45,873 nucleotides of DNA from Bacteroidota bacterium. GTDB lineage: Bacteria > Bacteroidota > Bacteroidia > B-17B0 > Aurantibacillaceae. Below the pieces are notes generated by a model. It was not told the origin of the DNA. It ran no database searches and saw nothing but the letters and a program-made list of their open reading frames with translations. Location of the stretch: positions 1 to 45,873 of the forward strand of contig JANYBY010000154.1 of assembly GCA_025360565.1 (NCBI GenBank), given 5' to 3'. Numbering within the stretch: position 1 is the stretch's first letter; the number at the start of each line of letters is the position of its first letter. A program made the translations under genes and the position numbers. Of the stretch, positions 27,683 to 36,304 are shown in pieces.

Positions 27683-29119
27683 ATGATGAAGGAAAAGACT
27701 GCAGAGCAAGTATGGAATGGATGCCTGGAAATTGTAAAAGACAATGTTAGCCCACAAAATTTTAAAACATGGTTTGATCCGATCAAAGCCATTAAAATAA
27801 ACAACAGTGTTTTAACGATTCAGGTTCCGTCGCAGTTTTTTTATGAGTGGTTAGAAGAGCATTATATTACATTAATTAAAAAAGTAATTAAAAAAGAATT
27901 AGGTGCAGAAGGCCGTTTAGAGTACAATATTATAATGGACAATGCTTCGGGTAAAACTGAAACACCTATTACTTTCAAATTACCAAACATCAATACTAAT
28001 TTAAAGAACCCTTCGGTTTCAATGCCGATCGAAGTTGGGAGCTCTATAAAAAATCCTTTTGTTATTCCTGGTTTAAAAAAGGTTCAGGTTGAATCGCAAT
28101 TAAATCCAAACTACAGTTTCGATAATTTTGTTGAAGGCGATTGTAACCGTTTAGCTCGCAGTGCAGGTTTTGCAGTAGCACAAAAGCCGGGCGGAAACGC
28201 GTTTAACCCATTATTATTATATGGAGGCGTTGGCCTTGGTAAAACCCACTTAGCCCAAGCCATCGGTATTGAGGTTAAAAAGAATTACCCTAACAAAACA
28301 GTATTATACGTTCAGTCAGAAAAATTCATTACCCAGTTTATTGAATCAATAAAAAACAATAATCAAAACGACTTTATCCACTTCTACCAAATGATAGACG
28401 TATTGATCATTGACGACGTTCAGTACTTTGCCGGCAAAGAAAAAACGCAAGATATTTTCTTCCATATTTTTAACCACTTACATCAATTAGGCAAACAGAT
28501 TATCTTAACTGCTGATCGTCCACCGGTTGATATACAAGGTATTGAACAGCGTTTATTATCCCGTTTCAAATGGGGCCTTAGCGCCGATTTGCAAGCTCCG
28601 GGCTTAGAAACACGTATTGGCATTTTAGAAAAAAAGGTTTATAACGAAGGAATTCAATTACCAAAAGAGGTTATCGAATATTTAGCGTATAGCATTACCT
28701 CAAATGTGCGTGAGTTGGAAGGTGCTTTAATTTCATTATTAGCTCAATCCAGCTTAAACAAAAAGATCATCACTTTAGAATTGGCCAAGGCCATGATCGA
28801 TAAGTTTGTTAAGAGTACCGCACGTGAGGTTTCTATTGATTACATACAAAAAGTGGTTTGCGATTATTTTGACCTTGCCATTGATACAATGAAATCAAAA
28901 ACCCGTAAACGCGAGGTGGTTCAGGCTCGTCAAATAGCCATGTACTTCGCCAAAAATATGACTAAATCAAGTTTAGCTACTATTGGTATGCATTGTGGTG
29001 GTAAAGACCACGCAACCGTTTTACATGCTTGCCGCACGGTAAATAATTTAATGGATACCGACAAACGCTTTAAGGCTTATATTGAAGAACTTGAAAAAAA
29101 GATCAGCATAAGCAATTAA
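27683..29119 (+). CDS. dnaA: Chromosomal replication initiator protein DnaA
   Basis: NYSFDNFVEGDCNRLARSAGFAVA, LLYGGVGLGKTHLAQAIG, VLIIDDVQYFAGKEKTQDIFFHIFN, LLSRFKWGLSADLQAP, C-term GGKDHATVLHACRTV. Confidence 0.97.
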   Translation: MMKEKTAEQVWNGCLEIVKDNVSPQNFKTWFDPIKAIKINNSVLTIQVPSQFFYEWLEEHYITLIKKVIKKELGAEGRLEYNIIMDNASGKTETPITFKLPNINTNLKNPSVSMPIEVGSSIKNPFVIPGLKKVQVESQLNPNYSFDNFVEGDCNRLARSAGFAVAQKPGGNAFNPLLLYGGVGLGKTHLAQAIGIEVKKNYPNKTVLYVQSEKFITQFIESIKNNNQNDFIHFYQMIDVLIIDDVQYFAGKEKTQDIFFHIFNHLHQLGKQIILTADRPPVDIQGIEQRLLSRFKWGLSADLQAPGLETRIGILEKKVYNEGIQLPKEVIEYLAYSITSNVRELEGALISLLAQSSLNKKIITLELAKAMIDKFVKSTAREVSIDYIQKVVCDYFDLAIDTMKSKTRKREVVQARQIAMYFAKNMTKSSLATIGMHCGGKDHATVLHACRTVNNLMDTDKRFKAYIEELEKKISISN

Positions 29120-29139
29120 TAAACAAACACTACTACTGC

Positions 29140-29170
29140 AAAAAGCCCTGAAGAAATTCGGGGCTTTTTT
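29140..29170 (+). terminator. Rho-independent terminator after dnaA
   Basis: AAAAAGCCCTGAA-GAAA-TTCGGGGCTTTTTT: 9-bp stem plus inner 3-bp stem, GAAA tetraloop, T-run. Confidence 0.85.
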
Positions 29171-29296
29171 GTTTAAAATTTTCCTTGGTTAAACCAAAAT
29201 TCTCAGTTAGCTTTATTCTTTCAAATTTTAAAAATAAGCCAAGGCCTTTAGGGTTGATTTTTAAATTGCTTTTCTAAAAATAAATAAAAATAAAAG

Positions 29297-30208
29297 ATGA
29301 AAAATATTACAGTTATCGGCAGTGGTACAATGGGAAACGGAATTGCCCATACCTTCGCGCAATTTGGTTATAACGTTAACCTTGTTGATATAAACGAAGC
29401 CGCTTTACAAAAAGCAATTGCCACAATTACTAAAAATTTAGACAGGCAGGTGCAAAAAGGAACCATTACCGAAGAAGCAAAAGCAATTACTTTAAACAAC
29501 ATAACCACTTTAACCGATATGGCAAAGGGCGCTGCAAATGCCGACCTCGTTGTTGAAGCCGCAAGCGAGAACATTGATATAAAATTAAAAATATTTAAAC
29601 AATTAGATGAGATCTGTTCGCCAAATACAATTTTAGCGAGTAACACTTCTTCTATTTCAATTACCCAAATTGCAGCAGTAACAAAACGCGCCGATAAAGT
29701 AATAGGCATGCATTTTATGAATCCTGTTCCGGTAATGAAATTGATCGAGGTCATTCGCGGGTACAATACTTCTAACGAAGTATGCGAATTGGTGATGGAG
29801 ACTTCAAAAAATTTAAATAAAATACCGGTTGAGGTAAACGATTATCCCGGCTTTGTGGCAAATAAAATTTTAATGCCAATGATCAACGAAGCTATTATTA
29901 CCTTGTACGAAGGTGTAGCCGGTGTTGAAGAAATTGATACTGTTATGAAATTAGGAATGGCGCATCCAATGGGTCCATTGCAATTAGCCGATTTTATTGG
30001 ATTAGATGTTTGCCTTAATATCCTTCGTGTGTTACAAGACGGTTTCGGAAATCCAAAATATGCACCTTGTCCGTTATTAGTTAATATGGTAACCGCGGGG
30101 CACTTAGGTGTTAAATCGGGAAAAGGTTTTTACGATTATAGTGGCGGTGGAAAAGAATTGGTACCTGCAGACAGGTTCAAAAAAAAAATGACATTAGAGC
30201 TTAGTTAA
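29297..30208 (+). CDS. 3-hydroxybutyryl-CoA dehydrogenase / 3-hydroxyacyl-CoA dehydrogenase
   Basis: ITVIGSGTMGNGIAHTFAQFGYNVNLVDI, LVVEAASENIDIK, LASNTSSISIT, GMHFMNPVPVMKLIEVI, VNDYPGFVANKILMPMINEA. Confidence 0.95.
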   Translation: MKNITVIGSGTMGNGIAHTFAQFGYNVNLVDINEAALQKAIATITKNLDRQVQKGTITEEAKAITLNNITTLTDMAKGAANADLVVEAASENIDIKLKIFKQLDEICSPNTILASNTSSISITQIAAVTKRADKVIGMHFMNPVPVMKLIEVIRGYNTSNEVCELVMETSKNLNKIPVEVNDYPGFVANKILMPMINEAIITLYEGVAGVEEIDTVMKLGMAHPMGPLQLADFIGLDVCLNILRVLQDGFGNPKYAPCPLLVNMVTAGHLGVKSGKGFYDYSGGGKELVPADRFKKKMTLELS

Positions 30209-30211
30209 CTA

Positions 30212-30640
30212 GTGGCGGAACCTTACAAGAATATATTATCCATAGAGTTTCCCAACATTCCAAGTGCGGGAGTTTACTATTTTAATACGCAAAGCGGGTT
30301 AAGGTACGAGGTAAGATTCGGGCGGTTGCAGGATAATATTTTACATGCCAATATTGTATTTGGTGTTGTAAATGATGAGTTTGAAGGCGAAGAATATGTA
30401 ACTACCAACAGAGGCGAAGTGTACCAGGTAATGAATACAATTGTTCAGATCATAAAAAATTATATGAAAGAACATCCAAAAGTAAGCATCTACGAATTTA
30501 ACGCAGTTGGCCGCGATGGCGAGGATGAAAGTGCCGAGAACGCGCGGATGCTTTTATATAAACGCTTTTTGCCAAGGATCTTTGAGGAGGGCTGGAAATT
30601 TAAGATTGAAGGTAATTTTGCCTTAGTGACCAAGATTTAA
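30212..30640 (+). CDS. Conserved-looking hypothetical protein
   Basis: 142 aa, GTG start 3 nt after the preceding stop; compositionally protein-like. Confidence 0.65.
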   Translation: MAEPYKNILSIEFPNIPSAGVYYFNTQSGLRYEVRFGRLQDNILHANIVFGVVNDEFEGEEYVTTNRGEVYQVMNTIVQIIKNYMKEHPKVSIYEFNAVGRDGEDESAENARMLLYKRFLPRIFEEGWKFKIEGNFALVTKI

Positions 30641-30648
30641 ATGTTCGC

Positions 30649-30685
30649 GGTGATTAAATTTTAGCCCTTTAAATAATTTATCACC
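30649..30685. terminator. Hairpin, possible terminator
   Basis: GGTGATTAAATT ... AATTTATCACC inverted repeat (one bulge) between two + genes. Confidence 0.4.
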
Positions 30686-30733
30686 TTATTTAAAAAATTC
30701 CTTTCTTTTCGGTACCTTTAACTATACAAATTT

Positions 30734-31195
30734 TTGGATATGAAATTTTATTCAACCCACGCCATCGATCAGCTCACAAGGCATTGTTTAAAAGACACCA
30801 TTGGCTTTAACTGGTTAATGAATAACGGATACAAAGAACTTATAGCGGTTTTGGATGCCGTGCGCGACGATAAAATAGCTTTTAAATATTTAATGGAAAA
30901 CAAACATTTGGAGCTGGCCGCGTTTGTAAATGCTATTTGGGAAGATCAGAAAGCATTTAAATTTTTAATGGATTCAAAAGCTTACGATTGGGCGGCTGCA
31001 GCAAATATTATTAATGGTGATCAAAATGCCGAAGATGCACTTCGCCGCTCGGGCAAAATGCATTTTGTTTTATTGGCACACGCCATTCAAAGCCGCATCC
31101 ATGAAGATGGTGATCGGAATATGAGCCCCTGGGGTGTTATGCAAAACCTGCTCAATTTTAAAAAAGCATTAAAAAAGGATGAGGATAATAGATAG
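30734..31195 (+). CDS. Hypothetical protein with four ~25-aa tandem helical repeats
   Basis: GFNWLMNNGYKELIAVLDAVRDDKIA / AFKYLMENKHLELAAFVNAIWEDQK / AFKFLMDSKAYDWAAAANIINGDQN / AEDALRRSGKMHFVLLAHAIQSR; exact 25-residue spacing (F25, F50, F75). Confidence 0.75.
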   Translation: MDMKFYSTHAIDQLTRHCLKDTIGFNWLMNNGYKELIAVLDAVRDDKIAFKYLMENKHLELAAFVNAIWEDQKAFKFLMDSKAYDWAAAANIINGDQNAEDALRRSGKMHFVLLAHAIQSRIHEDGDRNMSPWGVMQNLLNFKKALKKDEDNR

Positions 31196-31406
31196 TATTC
31201 CGCACCCGAGTATCACGATCAGTATTTTTCAGATGAATGATAAATACATGGTTAAGTTTGAGGCGGGCATGATGGAGCAGACATTTAAATTTTTGACCTC
31301 AGATGTAAAAAGCGTTGAGGATCTGAAAAAAAAGATCTCGCCAGAATTTATTGAGAACACAAGAAAAAGATTTAACGAAATGTTCTTACAGATGAAAGAT
31401 ATTTAA
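31179..31406 (+). CDS. Hypothetical 75-aa protein
   Basis: ATG start overlapping the previous gene by 17 nt; ends 1 nt into the next start codon. Confidence 0.6.
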   Translation: MRIIDSIPHPSITISIFQMNDKYMVKFEAGMMEQTFKFLTSDVKSVEDLKKKISPEFIENTRKRFNEMFLQMKDI

Positions 31407-33382
31407 TGCAAAGAATTTTTTATCTGATATGTACTTTTTTAATTTGCTCATCATCATTGGCGCAAACAGATTCGGCAGCGTTGGAAAAAGTGGTGAACGC
31501 GGCGGTGGTTAAAGATCCCCAAATTAAATACTTTGTACATGCTTCCGACAGTCTTGAAAAAGTATCAAAATATCTTTATAAGGTTTTTCTTTTAAAGGTA
31601 AACCAAAAGGCAAAAGAAAACGGAGATATATATCTTGAGGGAATGTGCATAAATTACCAAGGCCTTTGGTACTTGAACCTGGGTCTTTATTCCGACGCTT
31701 ACAATTACCTTAACAAAGCACTTCAGCATTTCGAAAAAACAAACAATCAAAAAGGAGTTCTAAATGTGTACACAAATATGGGTAATCTGTATTATTACTT
31801 AAATCAGCCTAAAAAGGCGTTGGAATATTCGTTAAAAGCCCTTGAATTAAATAAGGAGAATTTTAAACGGCCCGAAAATTATTTCAGAGCGGTAAATGTG
31901 TATCTCAATCTGGGAAGCATGTACGGAGTGAGTGGAAACCTAGACCTTGCCCAAAATTGTTTTTTTAAGGCGCTTGAATATTATAAAATATCGCCCGAAA
32001 AAGATACTATTACCCGCGCGTATATACTCAATAATATTGCTGATACATACTTTTATAAAGGCGATGTTGAAAATGCCGAAAAGTATGGGTTAACTGCTTT
32101 AGGTATAAAATTAAAATATGGCACCCTTAACGATAAGGCCGATGGGTATAAAGCGTACGCAACATTTATTGAAAAGAAAAAGCCGAAAGAAGCGCTTGAC
32201 ATGTTTATTAAAGCTGAGAAATTATACGATAAAGATCCCGTTTGCGATAATATGAAGCAAAATTATTTGGAGCTGTCGGAAATAAACGAGAGATTGAAAA
32301 ACTATAGTGAGGCAATGCGATATTTAAAACTGGCCAATAAAACAGAAACGTATCTTGATAGTATTGGAAAAGCGTCTGAAATAGGTATTAAAGAAACCCG
32401 AAATGAATTAAGAAAAAAATCGGTGAATGATAGTTTACAAAATCAAATTCAAATTAAAGTGCGCGATGTAAAGTTAGTCCAAAAAAAACGCGAATCTTAT
32501 CTGGTTATTTTAGTTTTAGTTATTGTTAGCGCTTTTGCCTTTTTATTTTATCGCCGTTTTAAACTATCACAAAAACAAAAAGCCGAAATTGAATTTCAAA
32601 AAAAGATGGTAGATGAAAAGAACAAAGAAATTACCGAAAGTATAAATTACGCCAAAAATGTGCAAGATGCTCTGATGCCAAATGCCGCAGAACTTTCCAT
32701 CCTTTTTCCGGAATCATTTGTTACGTATTTACCAAAAGATATTGTAGCCGGCGATTTTTATTGGTGGCACAATTTTACAGTTAACGGCAAACAAAAAATA
32801 TTGATCGCGGTGGCAGATTGTACAGGCCATGGTGTGCCGGGGGCCATGGTAAGCGTGGTTTGTATTAATGCGTTAAACAGGGTTGTAAACGAATTTAACC
32901 TGCTGGCACCAAATGAGGTTTTAGATAAGGTGAATATTTTGGTGAACGAAACATTCAGTAAAAACAATAAACACATTAACGATGGGATGGATATTTCCTT
33001 ACTTCTCATTGATCACGATAAAATGACGGTTAATTGGTCGGGGGCAAATAACAGATTAATGTATTTTGAAAAGGGTAAATTGATGGAGATAAAACCCGAT
33101 AAGCAATCTATTGGAAAAAGTGATGTTAAGAAACCGTTTGTTGTGCATTCCATTCCTTTAATTAAAGGTACTTCATTTTATTTGTTAAGTGATGGGTTTC
33201 ATGATCAGTTTGGAGGAGAAAGATCAAAAAAAATGGGCTTCGCTAATTTCAGAACGCTATTGCTTGATAATTATGAAAAAACCATGCAAGTGCAGGGGAA
33301 AAATTATGAGGAAGCATTTAAGAAATGGAAAAAAGATCTTGAACAAACCGATGATGTAACGCTGATTGGAATTAAGGTTTGA
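31406..33382 (+). CDS. TPR - transmembrane - coiled coil - SpoIIE/PP2C-type serine phosphatase
   Basis: Signal peptide MQRIFYLICTFLICSSSLAQ; TPRs; TM ESYLVILVLVIVSAFAFLFYRRF; SINYAKNVQDALMP, LPKDIVAGDFYWW, VADCTGHGVPGAMVS, DGMDISLL, LSDGFHDQFGG. Confidence 0.9.
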   Translation: MQRIFYLICTFLICSSSLAQTDSAALEKVVNAAVVKDPQIKYFVHASDSLEKVSKYLYKVFLLKVNQKAKENGDIYLEGMCINYQGLWYLNLGLYSDAYNYLNKALQHFEKTNNQKGVLNVYTNMGNLYYYLNQPKKALEYSLKALELNKENFKRPENYFRAVNVYLNLGSMYGVSGNLDLAQNCFFKALEYYKISPEKDTITRAYILNNIADTYFYKGDVENAEKYGLTALGIKLKYGTLNDKADGYKAYATFIEKKKPKEALDMFIKAEKLYDKDPVCDNMKQNYLELSEINERLKNYSEAMRYLKLANKTETYLDSIGKASEIGIKETRNELRKKSVNDSLQNQIQIKVRDVKLVQKKRESYLVILVLVIVSAFAFLFYRRFKLSQKQKAEIEFQKKMVDEKNKEITESINYAKNVQDALMPNAAELSILFPESFVTYLPKDIVAGDFYWWHNFTVNGKQKILIAVADCTGHGVPGAMVSVVCINALNRVVNEFNLLAPNEVLDKVNILVNETFSKNNKHINDGMDISLLLIDHDKMTVNWSGANNRLMYFEKGKLMEIKPDKQSIGKSDVKKPFVVHSIPLIKGTSFYLLSDGFHDQFGGERSKKMGFANFRTLLLDNYEKTMQVQGKNYEEAFKKWKKDLEQTDDVTLIGIKV

Positions 33383-33385
33383 TTA

Positions 33386-33547
33386 ATACCATTAGCACAT
33401 ATAAAATAGTCCAATCTACTGTTTCTTTTTCATCAATACATCTTCAAAAACCATTTGCATAGCTTGGGCTATGCAAATGGTTTTTATCATCGTCTTGATA
33501 AAAAATAAATGCGCATATTCAGCCTATTTTATATGAGGTAATGGTAT
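33386..33547. repeat. Foldback (MITE-like) palindromic element, 162 bp
   Basis: Terminal ATACCATTA (33386-33394) / TAATGGTAT (33539-33547), CATATAAAATAG / CTATTTTATATG, and central perfect 18-bp stem AAAAACCATTTGCATAGC-TTGG-GCTATGCAAATGGTTTTT (33446-33485). Confidence 0.85.
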
Positions 33548-33580
33548 AAAAGAATTTATCGCTGCCGCGGTGCGAAACTG

Positions 33581-34393
33581 TTATTTGAACCCCAGTTCTT
33601 TTACCAAAACAAAAACACCTACCACAAGGGTAAACCAGCCAAAAGCCGGCCTTAATTTTTTAGAAGAGATCTTATCGGATAATAAACTCCCAATTAATAT
33701 TCCTGCAACGCAAATGCCGGAGATCATTAATAGAAAGAACCAATCAATGGTTTGAGTGCCAATGTTTCCGGTAAAACCTACGAGGGAATTAATTGCAATG
33801 ATACACAAAGAAGTGCCTATCGCTTTCTTAAAATTTAACCGTAAAAAAAAGATCAATACAGGTACAATAATAAATCCGCCACCCGCACCAACAAAGCCCG
33901 TAATGGCCCCTACAGCCACTCCTAATAATATTATGAAAGGAATTCCTAAAGGTGTTCTAAAAAATTCGGCCAACTTAACCTGACTTATTCTGTTAACAGG
34001 CTTTCTTTTTTTAAGCATGCTGTAAGAAGAAATTAAAATTAGGATCCCGAACACAACCATTATCATCGCGTGTTTAGAAATGGCAAATCCTTCGAAACTA
34101 AGATTAACCGGAATGGCGGGCATAATAAATTTACGCATACAAAACACGGTGAGCATAGAGGCAATAGCAAATTGAAAAATAGCCTCGGCGCTTATTTCTC
34201 CCTTTTTTAAATAGGAGAATGCCCCGATTAAAGAGGTAATGCCTACAATGAATAAAGAATAGGTTGTTGCCTCATCGGCGCCGTAACACATTAAATAAAC
34301 TAAAACGGGCACCCCAAGAATACTGCCTCCGCCGCCAATCAATCCAAGAATTAATCCAATAAATAAAAAAGCTATAAAACCTGAAATGATCAA
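33581..34393 (-). CDS. TauE/SafE family sulfite/organosulfonate exporter-like permease
   Basis: [23 protein letters not shown] and [40 protein letters not shown] duplicated motif; TTG start overlapping aspS stop. Confidence 0.9.
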   Translation of the reverse strand: MIISGFIAFLFIGLILGLIGGGGSILGVPVLVYLMCYGADEATTYSLFIVGITSLIGAFSYLKKGEISAEAIFQFAIASMLTVFCMRKFIMPAIPVNLSFEGFAISKHAMIMVVFGILILISSYSMLKKRKPVNRISQVKLAEFFRTPLGIPFIILLGVAVGAITGFVGAGGGFIIVPVLIFFLRLNFKKAIGTSLCIIAINSLVGFTGNIGTQTIDWFFLLMISGICVAGILIGSLLSDKISSKKLRPAFGWFTLVVGVFVLVKELGFK

Positions 34394-36168
34394 TTGCTGT
34401 TGCGTATTTGAATGTGCAGTTCTTTTAATTGTTCTTCACTTATTTCGCTTGGACTATCGATCATTACATCGCGTCCTGAATTATTTTTTGGGAAAGCAAT
34501 AAAATCGCGGATACTTTCGGCACCGCCAAATAACGAACACAAACGATCGAAACCAAAAGCAATACCGCCGTGCGGAGGCGCGCCAAATTCAAACGCGTTC
34601 ATTAAAAAACCAAATTGTTTTTGCGCTTCTTCTTTTGTAAAACCTAACACCTCAAACATTTTGGCTTGCAGGTCGCGATTATGAATACGAATACTTCCGC
34701 CCCCAACTTCAACGCCGTTAATTACAATGTCGTAAGCGTTTGCCCTTACAGCACCGGGATCAGTATTGAGTAATTCAAAGTCTTCGGGTTTGGGTGAGGT
34801 AAAGGGATGATGTTTTGCATGCCATCTTCCGGCCAATGATGCCAATAGGTTGGGATCGCCTTCGTTCCATTCCAATAACGGAAAATCAATTACCCATAAG
34901 GCAGAAAATTTATTTTTATCGCGTAAACCCAAACGGTTTCCCATTTCCAAACGTAATTCGCTCATGGCTTTGCGTGTTTTTTCTTCGGTGCCTGCCAATA
35001 CTAAAATTAAATCACCCGGTTGAGAACCGCAGGCCTCAGACCATTTTTTCAGATCAGCTTCGTTATAAAATTTATCTACGCTTGATTTAATGGTGCCATC
35101 GGCATTGTGTCGCGCATAAATAAGGCCTGTAGCGCCTATTTGCGGACGTTTTACCCATTCGGTCAACTCATCTAATTGTTTACGTGTATATTCTGCTGCG
35201 CCTTTAGCACAAATGGCCACAACCAATTCTGCATCATCAAAAACTTTAAAGCCTTTTCCTTTAACGAGGTCTGCGGTGAGGCTGACTAGTTTCATCTCAA
35301 ATCTGGTATCGGGTTTATCGTTGCCGTAATATTTCATGGCTTCGGCGAAACTTATGCGCGGTATTTCGGGAATGTCAATTCCTTTTACACTTTTAAATAA
35401 ATGTTTTGTAAGCCCTTCAAAAGTTTGTAAAATATCTTCCTGTTCTACAAAACTCATTTCGCAATCTATCTGTGTAAACTCCGGTTGACGGTCGGCACGC
35501 AGATCTTCGTCCCGAAAACATTTTACAATTTGGTAATATCTGTCGAATCCGCTCACCATTAATAATTGTTTAAATGTTTGCGGCGATTGAGGTAAAGCGT
35601 AAAACTGATCTTTGTTCATACGGCTTGGTACTACAAAATCGCGAGCACCCTCGGGTGTAGATTTAATGAGCACCGGCGTTTCTACCTCCAAAAAATTTTG
35701 TTTGTCTAAATAGTTCCGTGTTTCAATGGCCATGCGGTGGCGCAGCTCAAGGTTTTTTCTTACAACAGTGCGACGCAGATCCAGGTAACGGTATTTCATT
35801 CTTAATTCATCTCCTCCGTCAGTTTCATCTTCAATAGTAAATGGCGGGGTAATGGATGTATTAAGTACTTCTACATGTTGTAATTTGATTTCAATTTCTC
35901 CGGTAGATAAATTTTTATTTTTACTTTCTCTTTCAATAACAATTCCCGAAACTTTTAAAACCGATTCACGGCCAAAAGCTTCTTCGCTAAAATTTTTTCC
36001 TTTCGCATTGTCATCCGAAAAAATTAATTGTGTAATGCCGTACCTATCACGCAGATCAATAAAAGTTGCGCCGCCAAGCTTACGGGTTTTTTGAATCCAA
36101 CCGCAAAGTGTAACGGTTTTGTTTACATCAGATATCCTTAATTCTCCACAGGTATGAGTTCTCAGCAT
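34390..36168 (-). CDS. aspS: Aspartyl-tRNA synthetase (bacterial type)
   Basis: [114 protein letters not shown]. Confidence 0.97.
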   Translation of the reverse strand: MLRTHTCGELRISDVNKTVTLCGWIQKTRKLGGATFIDLRDRYGITQLIFSDDNAKGKNFSEEAFGRESVLKVSGIVIERESKNKNLSTGEIEIKLQHVEVLNTSITPPFTIEDETDGGDELRMKYRYLDLRRTVVRKNLELRHRMAIETRNYLDKQNFLEVETPVLIKSTPEGARDFVVPSRMNKDQFYALPQSPQTFKQLLMVSGFDRYYQIVKCFRDEDLRADRQPEFTQIDCEMSFVEQEDILQTFEGLTKHLFKSVKGIDIPEIPRISFAEAMKYYGNDKPDTRFEMKLVSLTADLVKGKGFKVFDDAELVVAICAKGAAEYTRKQLDELTEWVKRPQIGATGLIYARHNADGTIKSSVDKFYNEADLKKWSEACGSQPGDLILVLAGTEEKTRKAMSELRLEMGNRLGLRDKNKFSALWVIDFPLLEWNEGDPNLLASLAGRWHAKHHPFTSPKPEDFELLNTDPGAVRANAYDIVINGVEVGGGSIRIHNRDLQAKMFEVLGFTKEEAQKQFGFLMNAFEFGAPPHGGIAFGFDRLCSLFGGAESIRDFIAFPKNNSGRDVMIDSPSEISEEQLKELHIQIRNSN

Positions 36169-36304
36169 AATTTTAAATAAGACTTTAAAATTATTGAAAA
36201 ATGTTGAATTTTAAGAAGGTTTGGGCGATTAATTATAAATAAAACCTTTCGGCTAAATTTAAACCTCAAATGTTCCTTTTTCTATGTGTTCTATGTGGTT
36301 TGTT

